This document shows positions 1 through 5,735 of a stretch of DNA of 11,426 nt, piece by piece; the first letter of the stretch is position 1; each line of letters opens with the position of its first letter. The stretch comes from CAZYZQ01 sp964652075 (GTDB lineage: Bacteria; Bacillota; Clostridia; Oscillospirales; Oscillospiraceae). The translations under genes and the position numbers were made by a program. The notes beneath the pieces are model-generated. The model had not been told where the DNA came from. It made no database searches and saw only the letters and a list, made by a program, of their open reading frames with translations. The DNA is taken from positions 1 through 11,426 of the forward strand of contig CAZYZQ010000078.1 of the NCBI GenBank assembly GCA_964652075.1. Direction: 5' to 3'.

Positions 1-314
1 CCCTCGCCGGTCTTCATCTCCGCGATGCGGCCCTGGTGCAGGATGATGCCGCCGATGACCTGTACGCGGTACGGCCGCATCCCGAGCACGCGGTCGGACG
101 CTTCGCGCACGGCGGCGAACGCCTCCGGCAGCAGCTCGTCCAGCGTCTCGCCCGCGGCATAGCGATCCTTGAATTCCTGCGTTTTGGCGCGCAGCTGCTC
201 CTCGGAGAGCGCGCGGTACTCCTCCTCGAGCGCCATGACCCGATCGGCCAGCGGCTCGATGCGTTTGAGCTCCTTGGACGAGTGCGTGCCAAAGAGTTTT
301 TTCAAAAGTCCCAT
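1..314 (-). CDS. secA: SecA preprotein translocase ATPase, N-terminal fragment (cut by window edge)
   Basis: SecA is the cytosolic ATPase motor that drives unfolded preproteins through the SecYEG channel. Only the first 104 residues are in the window; the rest lies beyond base 1. The start MGLLKKLFGT is followed by a charged helix (residues about 13-50) and the nucleotide-binding region: LGMRPYRVQVIGGIILHQG (residues 77-95), then EMKTGE, just short of the Walker A lysine of the family motif MKTGEGKT. This is the standard SecA amino-terminal pattern, with the expected lengths. The ATG at 314-312 has a GGAAGGA ribosome site about 10 bases upstream. The nearest upstream gene on this strand is the CYTH protein, 124 bases away. 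There is no sign of damage. Identification is firm; the fragment cannot tell a principal SecA from a SecA2 paralogue. Confidence 0.93.
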   Translation of the reverse strand, partial: MGLLKKLFGTHSSKELKRIEPLADRVMALEEEYRALSEEQLRAKTQEFKDRYAAGETLDELLPEAFAAVREASDRVLGMRPYRVQVIGGIILHQGRIAEMKTGE

Positions 315-358
315 GTATTTTCAATCCTTCCAGACTTTGAGTATGCAAGCATAAGCAC

Positions 359-367
359 AGTATAACA
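359..367 (-). promoter_or_regulatory. Candidate secA promoter, extended -10
   Basis: On the minus strand the sequence TGTTATACT holds a TATACT -10 box (359-364) preceded by the TGn extension. No good -35 box lies 16-18 bases upstream; CCCACA at 18 bases is the best. An extended -10 can make up for this. The leader to the secA ATG would be roughly 35-40 bases. Confidence 0.45.
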
Positions 368-438
368 GAGCGCCCCCGCAAATGTGGGAACAATCTGTAA
401 AAGAAGCGCTGATTTCTATCAGAGGCTCCGGGAGCTGC

Positions 439-1026
439 TTATTGCAGAGAAAACGCACGCTGCGCCTTGCTGCGCGGCTCGGGGGACAGGCAAAGAAGCT
501 GCGCGATATGCGCGGCAAGCGCACGGCTCGCCTCCGGGTCGCCGGATTTATGCTCCAGCTCGATCTCGCACAGCGGCATCGTCCCGGCGCGGCCGAACAG
601 GCGGCCTGCGTCACACGCCAGCTCGCACAAAGTCCTGTCCGGCAGCCGCAGTGCGGCGGCATGGCGGACAAATTCCGCCCCGCACACGGGCACAAGGCCG
701 TGCAGCGTCAAAAGCTCCTCCGGCGCGCCCGCGCGCACCAGCGCGGGAAGCGCGGCTTCGAGCGAGTCGGACGGAACCTCCCACTCGCCGCGCGCGCCGC
801 CGGCCAGCGGCGTTTTGCAGCATGCGACGCCCACGCCGTTTTCCTGCCGCAGCCGCAGCGTCCAGCGCTTTTCGCTGAGCGCGTGATCCGGGGTGTCATA
901 ATAGGAGGTGCGCATGGAGAGCGTCTGCACCGGTTCTGTGCGGTACGCATGAATCTCCGGCAAAACCAGCGCAGCATCCAGCGCTGCGGGCGACGCGGCA
1001 AATTTCCATTCCAGTTCCTGACCCAT
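439..1026 (-). CDS. CYTH domain (triphosphate tunnel metalloenzyme-like) protein
   Basis: 195-aa protein of the CYTH superfamily, whose beta-barrel tunnel binds triphosphate compounds through divalent metal; members include inorganic triphosphatases, thiamine triphosphatase and class IV adenylate cyclases. The signature ExExK is at residues 4-8 (E4, E6, K8, in MGQELEWKF). YYDTPDHAL (42-50) and WTLRLRQENG (55-64) give the next strands and the basic tunnel residues, K71 follows, CEIELEHKSGD (153-163) is the second acidic cluster, and RSKAQRAF (185-192) supplies the late lysine. The length fits a single CYTH domain without a C-terminal CHAD domain. The ATG at 1026 was chosen because GGAGGG sits 8 bases upstream and the motif begins right after it; the reading frame stays open to 1113, but that extension does not look like this family. 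A clear promoter lies at 1078-1105. The substrate cannot be read from sequence; inorganic tripolyphosphate is a reasonable guess for a stand-alone bacterial CYTH protein. Confidence 0.88.
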   Translation of the reverse strand: MGQELEWKFAASPAALDAALVLPEIHAYRTEPVQTLSMRTSYYDTPDHALSEKRWTLRLRQENGVGVACCKTPLAGGARGEWEVPSDSLEAALPALVRAGAPEELLTLHGLVPVCGAEFVRHAAALRLPDRTLCELACDAGRLFGRAGTMPLCEIELEHKSGDPEASRALAAHIAQLLCLSPEPRSKAQRAFSLQ

Positions 1027-1077
1027 GCTGTGTACCCTCCCATGTGGTTTGTTCCGGCAAAAAGCCCATACAAGACT

Positions 1078-1105
1078 ATTATACAGCTTTTTCCGGAAAA
1101 AACAA
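1078..1105 (-). promoter_or_regulatory. SigA-type promoter of the CYTH gene
   Basis: On the minus strand, -35 TTGTTT (1100-1105), a 16-base spacer and a perfect -10 TATAAT (1078-1083). Transcription would start near 1071, giving a leader of about 45 bases with GGAGGG before the ATG at 1026. A small dyad (AACCGC/GCGGTT, 1104-1119) overlaps the upstream edge of the -35 box and could be an operator or a chance stem. Confidence 0.72.
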
Positions 1106-1241
1106 CCGCGCAAGGCGGTTTTTGATGTGGAAACAGAGAAATGCGCGCCGCGACGTCAGGAGGAGCATGCGCGTAGGGCGGTGGAGCAATCGGAAGACGG
1201 TGAGAGATTCCGGCGCATCCCACCGGCGCGCCGGGGGGTGT

Positions 1242-1279
1242 CGCGCTCTACGCAAACGGACGCCTTTGCGTAGAGCGCG
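1242..1279 (+). repeat. Perfect 15-bp inverted repeat (hairpin) upstream of spoIIE
   Basis: Left arm CGCGCTCTACGCAAA (1242-1256) and right arm TTTGCGTAGAGCGCG (1265-1279) are perfect reverse complements around an 8-base loop. It is followed by CATTTTGC rather than a clean U-run, so it is at best a weak terminator on the plus strand; an operator, RNA stability element or small dispersed palindrome is also possible. Confidence 0.8.
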
Positions 1280-1315
1280 CATTTTGCGGATTTGGCAGGA
1301 AACGGGGCGAGCGGC

Positions 1316-1352
1316 GGAAATAGTCCGGGAAACCTTTTCCCGGGCTATTTCC
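1316..1352 (+). repeat. 17-bp inverted repeat with 3-base loop upstream of spoIIE
   Basis: Arms 1316-1332 (GGAAATAGTCCGGGAAA) and 1336-1352 pair over 17 positions with one T/G wobble and a CCT loop. It ends 48 bases before the spoIIE ATG and would lie in the 5' leader of any transcript starting upstream. No U-run follows, so it does not look like a terminator. Together with the 1242-1279 dyad it forms a two-hairpin array. Confidence 0.8.
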
Positions 1353-1400
1353 CGACAGCGTTTGCATGGGAAAGCTGGTACGATAGGGGGCGAAACGGAG

Positions 1401-3338
1401 ATGAGAAATTTGAAAACTTCTGTGAAAATCCCCCCGAGGAGCCATGCGCTCCCCAGTATGCAGCAGCTGGGCCGCCTGCTGGCCGCGACGGCGATGGCGT
1501 TTGTCCTCTCCGGCGCGGCTGTGCTCGAACAGCCGCTGCCGCTCGCGGTGGGGCTGGTGGCGGCATGGGGCGCGCAGACCGCGACGCTCGGTGCAACGCT
1601 CGGCGCCATGGCGGGCTACTTTGTCTTCTGGGGCCTCGACGCGGGCCTGATCCCGGCGGCAACGGTCTTTCTCGTCGGCACCGGCACCCTGATCTTCCGG
1701 GGTACGCCGCTGGTACATCGCGCCTGGTTCCCCGTGGCCATCACGGCCGTGATGCAGGCGCTGCTCGGCGTCGCGTTTCTGTTGGACGGCGGGCTGATTA
1801 TGACGCTGCGCTGGGTGGTGTGGACGCTGGTCGCCGCGGCGTCCAGCCTGTGCTTCCAGCAGGCCCGGCAGCGGCGGCTGCCCGGCGCGCTGCTGTTCCT
1901 GTTTGCCTGTCTGGTGCTGGGGCTGAACCGCATCGGCTATGACGCGTGTACGCTGGGGCTTGCCTTCGGCGTCGCCGTGACGGTCGCGGCGACGGGAACG
2001 GAGAGCGGGCTGGCTGTCGGCGTGACGGCGGCGCTGGCGCTCAGCCTGAGCCAGCCGGGCGGGGTGGCCATGTCGCTGGCGCTGCCGCCGCTGCTGGGGC
2101 GGCGGCTGCGCCGCCCGGTGCCGCGCGCGGCGGTCGGCTGGCTCTGCGTCGGCCTTGGGATCGCGGTGTTCGGCACGGCGTGGCAGGTTCCGGCGGCGCT
2201 GCTCGGCTGCCTGTGCGCGCTGCCGGTGCCGCAGCGGTGGTTCGACGCGCCGGTGGGCACCAGCCGCGCCCGGCGGCAGCTCACCCACGCGAGCGAGGCG
2301 ATGCGGCAGGTCTGCGCCATGCTCGGCGAGGCGGAGGAGGCCCCGCCGGAGGCGAACGCCGCCGTGATCTACGACCGCGTGGCCGAGCAGGTTTGCAGGC
2401 TCTGTGGCCAGTGGACGCAGTGCTGGGAGCAGAACGCCGCGCAGACCTTCCGGGAGCTGTCCGATGCCGCCCCGGCCATTCTGGCGCGCGGCACGGCCAA
2501 GCAGACGGACTTCCCGCCCGCGTTTGTCTCACACTGCCTGCATCTCGAGAACTTCACAAACGCGGTCTCCGCTGAGCTGGACAGGCTCCGCCACCACCGG
2601 CAGTACGCAACGCGGCTTCAGGAGTCGCGCGCAATTCTGGGCGAGCAGTACCGGTTCCTTGGCCGGATGCTCCAGCACACGGCGGACGAGGTGCTCAAAA
2701 GCCGCCGCGTCGCCGTGCGCTACGTGCCGGAGGTCGGCATCCGCGGCGCGGGCAGGCAGGGCGCGCACATCTCCGGCGACCGGGGCGGCTGCTTCCGGAC
2801 GCCGGACGGGATGCTGTATTTACTTCTTTGCGACGGCATGGGCACCGGCCCGGGCGCGGCGCAGGAGAGCGCCGCCGCGGTCAATATGCTGACAAGCCTG
2901 CTGCAGGCCGGAGCCGACCCGGGCGTTGCGCTGCAAATCCTGAACGGCGTGTACCTGCTGCGCGAGGACGGCGGCTTTTCCACGGTCGATCTCGCCGCGA
3001 TCAGTCTGGTGCGGGGAAAGGGAACGCTGTACAAGTGGGGCGCGTCGCCAAGCTACCTGCACGCGGGCAGTGAGCTGAGCCGTCTGGGCGAGGCCGCGCC
3101 GCCGCCGGGGCTTGGCAGCGGGTTCCAGCCGGAGCGCATCCCGGTGTCGCTGCGCAGCGGGGAGCTGCTGGTGCTGCTGACGGACGGCGCATCCGGCCCG
3201 GCGGCCGAGGCGACACTCCAGTCCTATGCCGGTTCCGGCCCAAAGGAGCTGAGCCGCCTGCTGATCGCTGCCTGCGGCGAAGGGCAGGACGATGAGACCG
3301 CCGTCGTCATCCGCCTGCGCCCGCAGGGGGAGTGGTGA
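1401..3338 (+). CDS. spoIIE: Stage II sporulation protein E, PP2C-type phosphatase
   Basis: SpoIIE is the membrane phosphatase that dephosphorylates the anti-anti-sigma factor SpoIIAA to activate sigma-F in the forespore, and it also acts at the polar septum. The 645-aa product has a short cytosolic start (1-22), a hydrophobic multispan region (about 23-275), a linker with the Cys cluster VCRLCGQWTQCW (331-342), a helical oligomerisation region (about 345-435) and a PP2C domain (about 437-640). Metal-binding positions are visible: CDGMGTG (D478), STVDLA (D530), LLTDGA (D595) and GQDDE (D630/D631). ISGD (457-460) matches the conserved start of the phosphatase domain. B. subtilis SpoIIE is 827 aa, so this one is compact, chiefly in the membrane and central parts. 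The ATG at 1401 has AGGGGG ten bases upstream; an in-frame ATG at 1168 behind AGGAGG would add an unlikely Arg-rich leader spanning the hairpins. The gene stands alone, convergent with the tRNA genes. Confidence 0.93.
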   Translation: MRNLKTSVKIPPRSHALPSMQQLGRLLAATAMAFVLSGAAVLEQPLPLAVGLVAAWGAQTATLGATLGAMAGYFVFWGLDAGLIPAATVFLVGTGTLIFRGTPLVHRAWFPVAITAVMQALLGVAFLLDGGLIMTLRWVVWTLVAAASSLCFQQARQRRLPGALLFLFACLVLGLNRIGYDACTLGLAFGVAVTVAATGTESGLAVGVTAALALSLSQPGGVAMSLALPPLLGRRLRRPVPRAAVGWLCVGLGIAVFGTAWQVPAALLGCLCALPVPQRWFDAPVGTSRARRQLTHASEAMRQVCAMLGEAEEAPPEANAAVIYDRVAEQVCRLCGQWTQCWEQNAAQTFRELSDAAPAILARGTAKQTDFPPAFVSHCLHLENFTNAVSAELDRLRHHRQYATRLQESRAILGEQYRFLGRMLQHTADEVLKSRRVAVRYVPEVGIRGAGRQGAHISGDRGGCFRTPDGMLYLLLCDGMGTGPGAAQESAAAVNMLTSLLQAGADPGVALQILNGVYLLREDGGFSTVDLAAISLVRGKGTLYKWGASPSYLHAGSELSRLGEAAPPPGLGSGFQPERIPVSLRSGELLVLLTDGASGPAAEATLQSYAGSGPKELSRLLIAACGEGQDDETAVVIRLRPQGEW

Positions 3339-3342
3339 ATAA

Positions 3343-3374
3343 ACAGGCGCTGCCCGACGAGGGGCAGCGCCTGT
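3343..3374 (+). terminator. Strong hairpin just after spoIIE
   Basis: ACAGGCGCTGCCC (3343-3355) and GGGCAGCGCCTGT (3362-3374) form a perfect 13-bp stem with a 6-base loop, five bases after the spoIIE stop codon. The position says terminator. On the plus strand it is followed by AAATGTAAATT, with no U-run; on the minus strand it is followed by TTTATT. It may block read-through from the minus side or work as a 3' stability hairpin for spoIIE. Confidence 0.6.
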
Positions 3375-3390
3375 AAATGTAAATTCAGGA

Positions 3391-3412
3391 CATCGTCCTA
3401 CGCAGGACGGTG
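3391..3412. repeat. Short hairpin, imperfect copy of the tRNA-Glu terminator core
   Basis: CATCGTCCT (3391-3399), loop ACGC, AGGACGGTG (3404-3412). It shares the core CATCGYCCTACGCAGGRCGRTG with the terminator at 3545-3586, including the same loop, which suggests the two hairpins are copies of one element. Confidence 0.6.
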
Positions 3413-3422
3413 CAAAGACTGA

Positions 3423-3455
3423 AACCAAAAGCCGCACCTTGGGCGGCTTTTGGTT
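3423..3455. terminator. Perfect 13-bp hairpin, possible terminator
   Basis: AACCAAAAGCCGC (3423-3435) pairs perfectly with GCGGCTTTTGGTT (3443-3455) across a 7-base loop. The T-run is inside the stem rather than after it, so termination is uncertain on either strand. Its right arm overlaps the left outer arm of the next palindrome by three bases (3453-3455), so the two folds compete. Confidence 0.5.
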
Positions 3456-3534
3456 GGGAATCTACCCGCGGGCTAAGCGACAGTCCACTGGACTGTCGCT
3501 TCCGGCTGCGCCGTCGCCCTGTTCGATTCCCAAC
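3453..3534. repeat. Nested palindromic element downstream of the tRNA genes
   Basis: Outer arms GTTGGGAATC (3453-3462) and GATTCCCAAC (3525-3534) enclose an inner perfect 12-bp hairpin: AAGCGACAGTCC (3475-3486), loop ACT, GGACTGTCGCTT (3490-3501). The right flank reads GTTCGATTCCC, like a tRNA T-arm, but the rest does not fold as a tRNA. No plausible protein is coded here. It looks like a compact structured non-coding element or a mobile-like palindrome. Confidence 0.6.
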
Positions 3535-3544
3535 GGGGCATAGC

Positions 3545-3586
3545 AAAAACCAGACATCGCCCTACGCAGGGCGATGTCTGGTTTTT
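3545..3586 (-). terminator. Intrinsic terminator of tRNA-Glu, symmetrical
   Basis: A 19-bp perfect stem (3545-3563 with 3568-3586), loop ACGC, bounded by five A on one side and five T on the other, so it can terminate transcription in both directions. On the minus strand it begins at the final A of the tRNA-Glu CCA end, leaving no trailer to speak of. It also protects spoIIE and the tRNA unit from each other. Confidence 0.85.
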
Positions 3587-3660
3587 GGTGACCCGTACGG
3601 GAATCGAACCCATGTTACAGCCGTGAAAGGGCCGTGTCTTAACCGCTTGACCAACGGGCC
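3586..3660 (-). tRNA. tRNA-Glu (anticodon TTC), CCA encoded
   Basis: The minus strand from 3660 folds as a standard cloverleaf: acceptor GGCCCGT/ACGGGTC, D-arm GTCAAGCGGTTAAGAC, anticodon loop CTTTCAC with TTC at 3625-3627, T-arm ATGGG-TTCGAAT-CCCGT, discriminator A (3589) and an encoded CCA (3586-3588). All stems pair well, with one G-T in each of the acceptor, anticodon and T stems. It decodes GAA/GAG and supplies glutamyl-tRNA for protein synthesis. No promoter lies in the 33 bases separating it from tRNA-Met, so expression must come from the tRNA-Met promoter through an intervening terminator-like hairpin. Confidence 0.95.
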
Positions 3661-3664
3661 GGAT

Positions 3665-3694
3665 AAAAAGAGCCTGCGATCGCTCGCAGGCTCT
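3665..3694 (-). terminator. Terminator-like hairpin between tRNA-Met and tRNA-Glu
   Basis: On the minus strand AGAGCCTGCGA, loop GCGA, TCGCAGGCTCT and then TTTTT: an 11-bp perfect stem (3669-3694) with a U-run (3665-3669). The first stem base is the last A of the tRNA-Met CCA end. It should reduce transcription into tRNA-Glu, or serve as a processing signal. Confidence 0.75.
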
Positions 3695-3769
3695 GGTAGC
3701 GGCACCTGGATTTGAACCGGGGACAAGCCGGGTATGAACCGGATACTCTACCAACTGAGCTATGCCGCC
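3694..3769 (-). tRNA. tRNA-Met (anticodon CAT, elongator-type), CCA encoded
   Basis: The minus strand from 3769 gives acceptor GGCGGCA/TGCCGCT (G1-T72 wobble), D-arm GCTC/GAGT, anticodon loop TTCATAC with CAT, T-loop TTCAAAT, discriminator A (3697) and encoded CCA (3694-3696). The start G1 and the loop TTCATAC match elongator tRNA-Met rather than initiator tRNA (C1-A72 mismatch) or tRNA-Ile2 (usually CTCATAA). Two stem positions do not pair: T27/C43 in the anticodon stem and C51/A63 in the T stem. It may be a slightly degraded copy. A strong promoter lies directly upstream. Confidence 0.87.
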
Positions 3770-3795
3770 AAACCTGCACTCGAGGTGCGTGTATT

Positions 3796-3824
3796 ATTCT
3801 ACCCGAAACCTTCCACATTGTCAA
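3796..3824 (-). promoter_or_regulatory. Strong promoter of the tRNA-Met/tRNA-Glu unit
   Basis: Minus strand: perfect -35 TTGACA (3819-3824), 17-base spacer, -10 TAGAAT (3796-3801). Transcription would start near 3789, about 20 bases before the tRNA-Met 5' end, typical of a stable RNA promoter. Confidence 0.87.
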
Positions 3825-3902
3825 TAGGATATTTCAAATTTTTTCGCCGATTCCCGGCTAAATTCCCCCGCGGCGGCAGATACTGCCTCCGGAGGGATTG
3901 TC

Positions 3903-4304
3903 ATGCGGATTGTTCGGGAATTGACGCTTTTTGCCATCGGAGGCGCGGCTTATGTCGGGATAGAGCTGTGTTATCGCGGCTACAGCCATTGGAGCATGTT
4001 CCTGCTCGGCGGGCTGTGCTTCTTTCTCATCGGCCGCCTGCCGCGCGCGCTGCCGGTACCGGTGCTGGCGCTGTGCGGCGGGGCGATTATCACGGCGCTG
4101 GAGTATCTGAGCGGGCTGCTGCTCAACCGCGTGTTGGGGCTTGGCATCTGGGACTACAGCCATCTGCCGGGCAATTTACAGGGGCAGATCTGCCCGCAGC
4201 TGTCCGCGCTCTGGTGCGGCCTGTCGGTGCTGGCGGTCTATGCCGACGGCTACCTGCGCCACTGGCTCTTTGCCGCGCCCGCGCCGCGCTTTCGCTGGTG
4301 GTAG
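3903..4304 (+). CDS. Small membrane protein, 'ABC-transporter type IV' family (PF06541-like)
   Basis: 133-aa integral membrane protein. The pattern GGxxYxGIExCYRGYSHWSMFxxGGLCF (residues 13-40), E67, N75, then LGIWDYSHLPGNLQGQICPQLSALW (80-104), is the signature of the family annotated as putative ABC-transporter type IV, common in Firmicutes. About four hydrophobic segments (roughly 5-22, 31-46, 52-74, 98-115) and a basic, Trp-rich tail are visible. The family name is historical: there is no ATPase partner next door, and the biochemical role is unknown. The ATG at 3903 has GGAGGG six bases upstream (3891-3896), directly preceded by CCTCC, so the ribosome site lies in a 10-base palindrome. 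It converges on mtaB with only five bases between the stop codons and no visible terminator, so the two transcripts must overlap. Confidence 0.85.
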   Translation: MRIVRELTLFAIGGAAYVGIELCYRGYSHWSMFLLGGLCFFLIGRLPRALPVPVLALCGGAIITALEYLSGLLLNRVLGLGIWDYSHLPGNLQGQICPQLSALWCGLSVLAVYADGYLRHWLFAAPAPRFRWW

Positions 4305-4309
4305 CAAGG

Positions 4310-5599
4310 TCATTCGTCCGCAAAGGAACCGGACACGCCGTCGGCGCATAGACTCTCGATGCGCACCGGCCGCACCGTGTTGTGCAGCCCCTGCGCGCCG
4401 GGCAGATAGACCTTCACATAACTGGGCGTGTGGCCGGCGAAGCCCGGTTCTTCCGGCTGCTCAAACAGAACGGGCTGTACCGTGCCGATCAGGCTTTCCC
4501 GGTAGGCGCGCTCCATCTCCCCGGCCACGGCGGCAGCGCGGGCGGCGCGTTCTGCCTTCACCGCCGGCGGGATCTGGGCGGGCATGGCGGCCGCGGGCGT
4601 GCCCTTGCGGCGGGAGTAGGGGAAGATGTGCATGGCCGAAAACGCACAGGCGCGGATGAAGTCCAGTGTGGAGGCAAACTCCGCCTCCGTCTCGCCGGGG
4701 AAGCCGACGATGAGATCGGTCGTGATTGCACAGCCGGGCCAGTATTCGCGCAGCAGGCGGCAGCTTTCGGCAAAGCGGCCGGTCGTATACTTCCGGCGCA
4801 TCCGCATCAGCACCGTGTTGCAGCCGCTCTGCAGGCTCAGGTGGAAATGCGGGCAGAGATTCGGAAACGGGGAGAGCGTGCGGCAGAAATCCTCGTCAAC
4901 GGTGCGCGGCTCCAGCGAGCCGAGGCGGATGCGCAGCTCCGGTACGGCTTCCAGAATGGCGGCGAGCAGATCTGTCAGCTTCCCGCCGGACTCCATACCC
5001 CATGAGGAGATCTCAATACCGTTGACGACGATCTCACGGTAGCCCTTCGCGGCCAGCTCCCGCGCCTGCCGGACGGCCGCGTCCAGCGGCAGGGAGCGCA
5101 CAGGCCCGCGCGCGTAGGGAATCTTGCAGTAGGTGCAGAAATTGACACACCCGTCCTCCACCTTCAAAAGCGCGCGCGTGCGTGCGGCAAGGCCGCCCGC
5201 GGGCAGCTGCTCAAAGGTGCGGTGCTGCATGGCGTCGTCGTGCAGGTCGATGCGCGTATGCGTCGCGGCGGCGCGCTCGATTGCGTCGAGAAACGGGATG
5301 CGCCCGGAAGAGCCGGAGAGGACGTCCACACCCAGCGCGCGGATCTCGTCCGGGCTGACCTGCGCGTAGCAGCCCGCGACGGCGATGACGGCGTCCGGGT
5401 TGCGCCGCCGCGCGCGGCGGATCGCGTTGCGTGATTTTTTGTCGCTGATCGCCGTGACGGTGCAGGTATTGATAATGTATGCGTCACACACCTCCTCAAA
5501 TGCGCCGAGGGTGTGGCCGCGCTGGCGCAGAAGCTGCTCCATTGCCTGCGTTTCGTACTGATTGACCTTGCAGCCCAAGGTATAAAAAGCGATCTTCAT
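4310..5599 (-). CDS. mtaB: tRNA t6A37 C2-methylthiotransferase, MtaB type
   Basis: Radical-SAM methylthiotransferase that converts t6A37 to ms2t6A in ANN-decoding tRNAs; acts in the cytosol. The 429-aa product has an N-terminal MTTase domain opening MKIAFYTLGCKVNQYET, with cluster cysteines C10, C46 (NTCTVT) and C77 (AGCYAQ). The radical-SAM motif C151-VNF-C155-TY-C158 (in GCVNFCTYCKIPYARGPVRS) binds the second 4Fe-4S cluster, and a C-terminal TRAM domain (about 365-429) contacts tRNA. CKVNQYET and CKIPYARG fit MtaB/YqeV rather than MiaB or RimO. The length is normal. The ATG at 5599 was chosen, with GGTGG eight bases upstream; a TTG at 5614 would add five residues. No partner gene is attached. 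A possible promoter is at 5736-5765. All key residues are intact. Confidence 0.93.
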   Translation of the reverse strand: MKIAFYTLGCKVNQYETQAMEQLLRQRGHTLGAFEEVCDAYIINTCTVTAISDKKSRNAIRRARRRNPDAVIAVAGCYAQVSPDEIRALGVDVLSGSSGRIPFLDAIERAAATHTRIDLHDDAMQHRTFEQLPAGGLAARTRALLKVEDGCVNFCTYCKIPYARGPVRSLPLDAAVRQARELAAKGYREIVVNGIEISSWGMESGGKLTDLLAAILEAVPELRIRLGSLEPRTVDEDFCRTLSPFPNLCPHFHLSLQSGCNTVLMRMRRKYTTGRFAESCRLLREYWPGCAITTDLIVGFPGETEAEFASTLDFIRACAFSAMHIFPYSRRKGTPAAAMPAQIPPAVKAERAARAAAVAGEMERAYRESLIGTVQPVLFEQPEEPGFAGHTPSYVKVYLPGAQGLHNTVRPVRIESLCADGVSGSFADE

Positions 5600-5628
5600 A
5601 TGCAAAACCACCAAAAATAGAATGTAAA

Positions 5629-5649
5629 AGTTGTGTAAATTCTACAACT
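5629..5649. promoter_or_regulatory. 21-bp dyad between mtaB and the HPr-like operon
   Basis: AGTTGT (5629-5634) and ACAACT (5644-5649) are inverted around a partly symmetrical AT-rich centre (overall AGTTGT-NN-AANTT-NN-ACAACT). It sits seven bases upstream of the -35 box at 5656 and in the mtaB leader, a natural operator position. No regulator family is recognised. Confidence 0.3.
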
Positions 5650-5655
5650 GCCCAC

Positions 5656-5684
5656 TTGAAATCGGAAAAGCGCGGGGGTATAAT
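5656..5684 (+). promoter_or_regulatory. SigA-type promoter of the HPr-like operon
   Basis: -35 TTGAAA (5656-5661), 17-base spacer, perfect -10 TATAAT (5679-5684). Transcription would start near 5691, leaving a leader of almost 100 bases before the ATG at 5789. A second TATAAT on this strand (5738-5743) has only TTGGAT at a 15-base spacing, a weaker alternative start. Confidence 0.82.
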
Positions 5685-5735
5685 CTGGCTAGAAAGATAA
5701 ATACAGCCAGCGCGGGTTGGATGTGTTCCGCCCCC

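Larger units (their letters stand above)
1106..1400. other. Intergenic region upstream of spoIIE
   Basis: Nearly 300 bases without a convincing gene. The frame continuous with spoIIE stays open here but codes an Arg-rich, low-quality peptide, and two strong perfect or near-perfect dyads lie inside it (listed separately). No convincing sigma-A -35/-10 pair for spoIIE was found, which is notable because the flanking genes have clear ones. The last 16 bases (AGGGGG at 1385-1390) form the spoIIE ribosome site. Confidence 0.6.

Noticed and set aside
1104..1123. Small AACCGC/GCGGTT stem followed by T5 as a plus-strand terminator
   Set aside because: No plus-strand gene ends before it; it overlaps the CYTH promoter -35 and is short, so it was mentioned only with that promoter.
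1281..1360. Possible sigma-H-like (GCAGGAAA...GGAAAT) promoter or Spo0A box (CCCGACA) before spoIIE
   Set aside because: Several mismatches to consensus in both cases, and the supposed -10 coincides with the arm of a hairpin; not strong enough to list.
1168..1400. An upstream in-frame start for spoIIE (ATG behind AGGAGG at about 1168)
   Set aside because: The added 78 residues are Arg-rich and run through two non-coding dyads; spacing between AGGAGG and the ATG is only about 3 bases, and AGGGGG before 1401 is a better fit.
1248..2288. A 346-aa open frame on the minus strand opposite spoIIE
   Set aside because: Composition is Arg/Gln/His-rich low complexity typical of antisense shadow in GC-rich DNA; spoIIE on the plus strand has clear family motifs.
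3453..3534. The nested palindrome as a third tRNA gene
   Set aside because: Although GTTCGATTCCC resembles a T-arm, no acceptor, D or anticodon stem can be built around it.
3473..3754. A 93-aa open frame on the minus strand covering the tRNA genes
   Set aside because: It is the translation of tRNA-Met, tRNA-Glu, their terminators and part of the palindromic element, a well-known type of spurious ORF.
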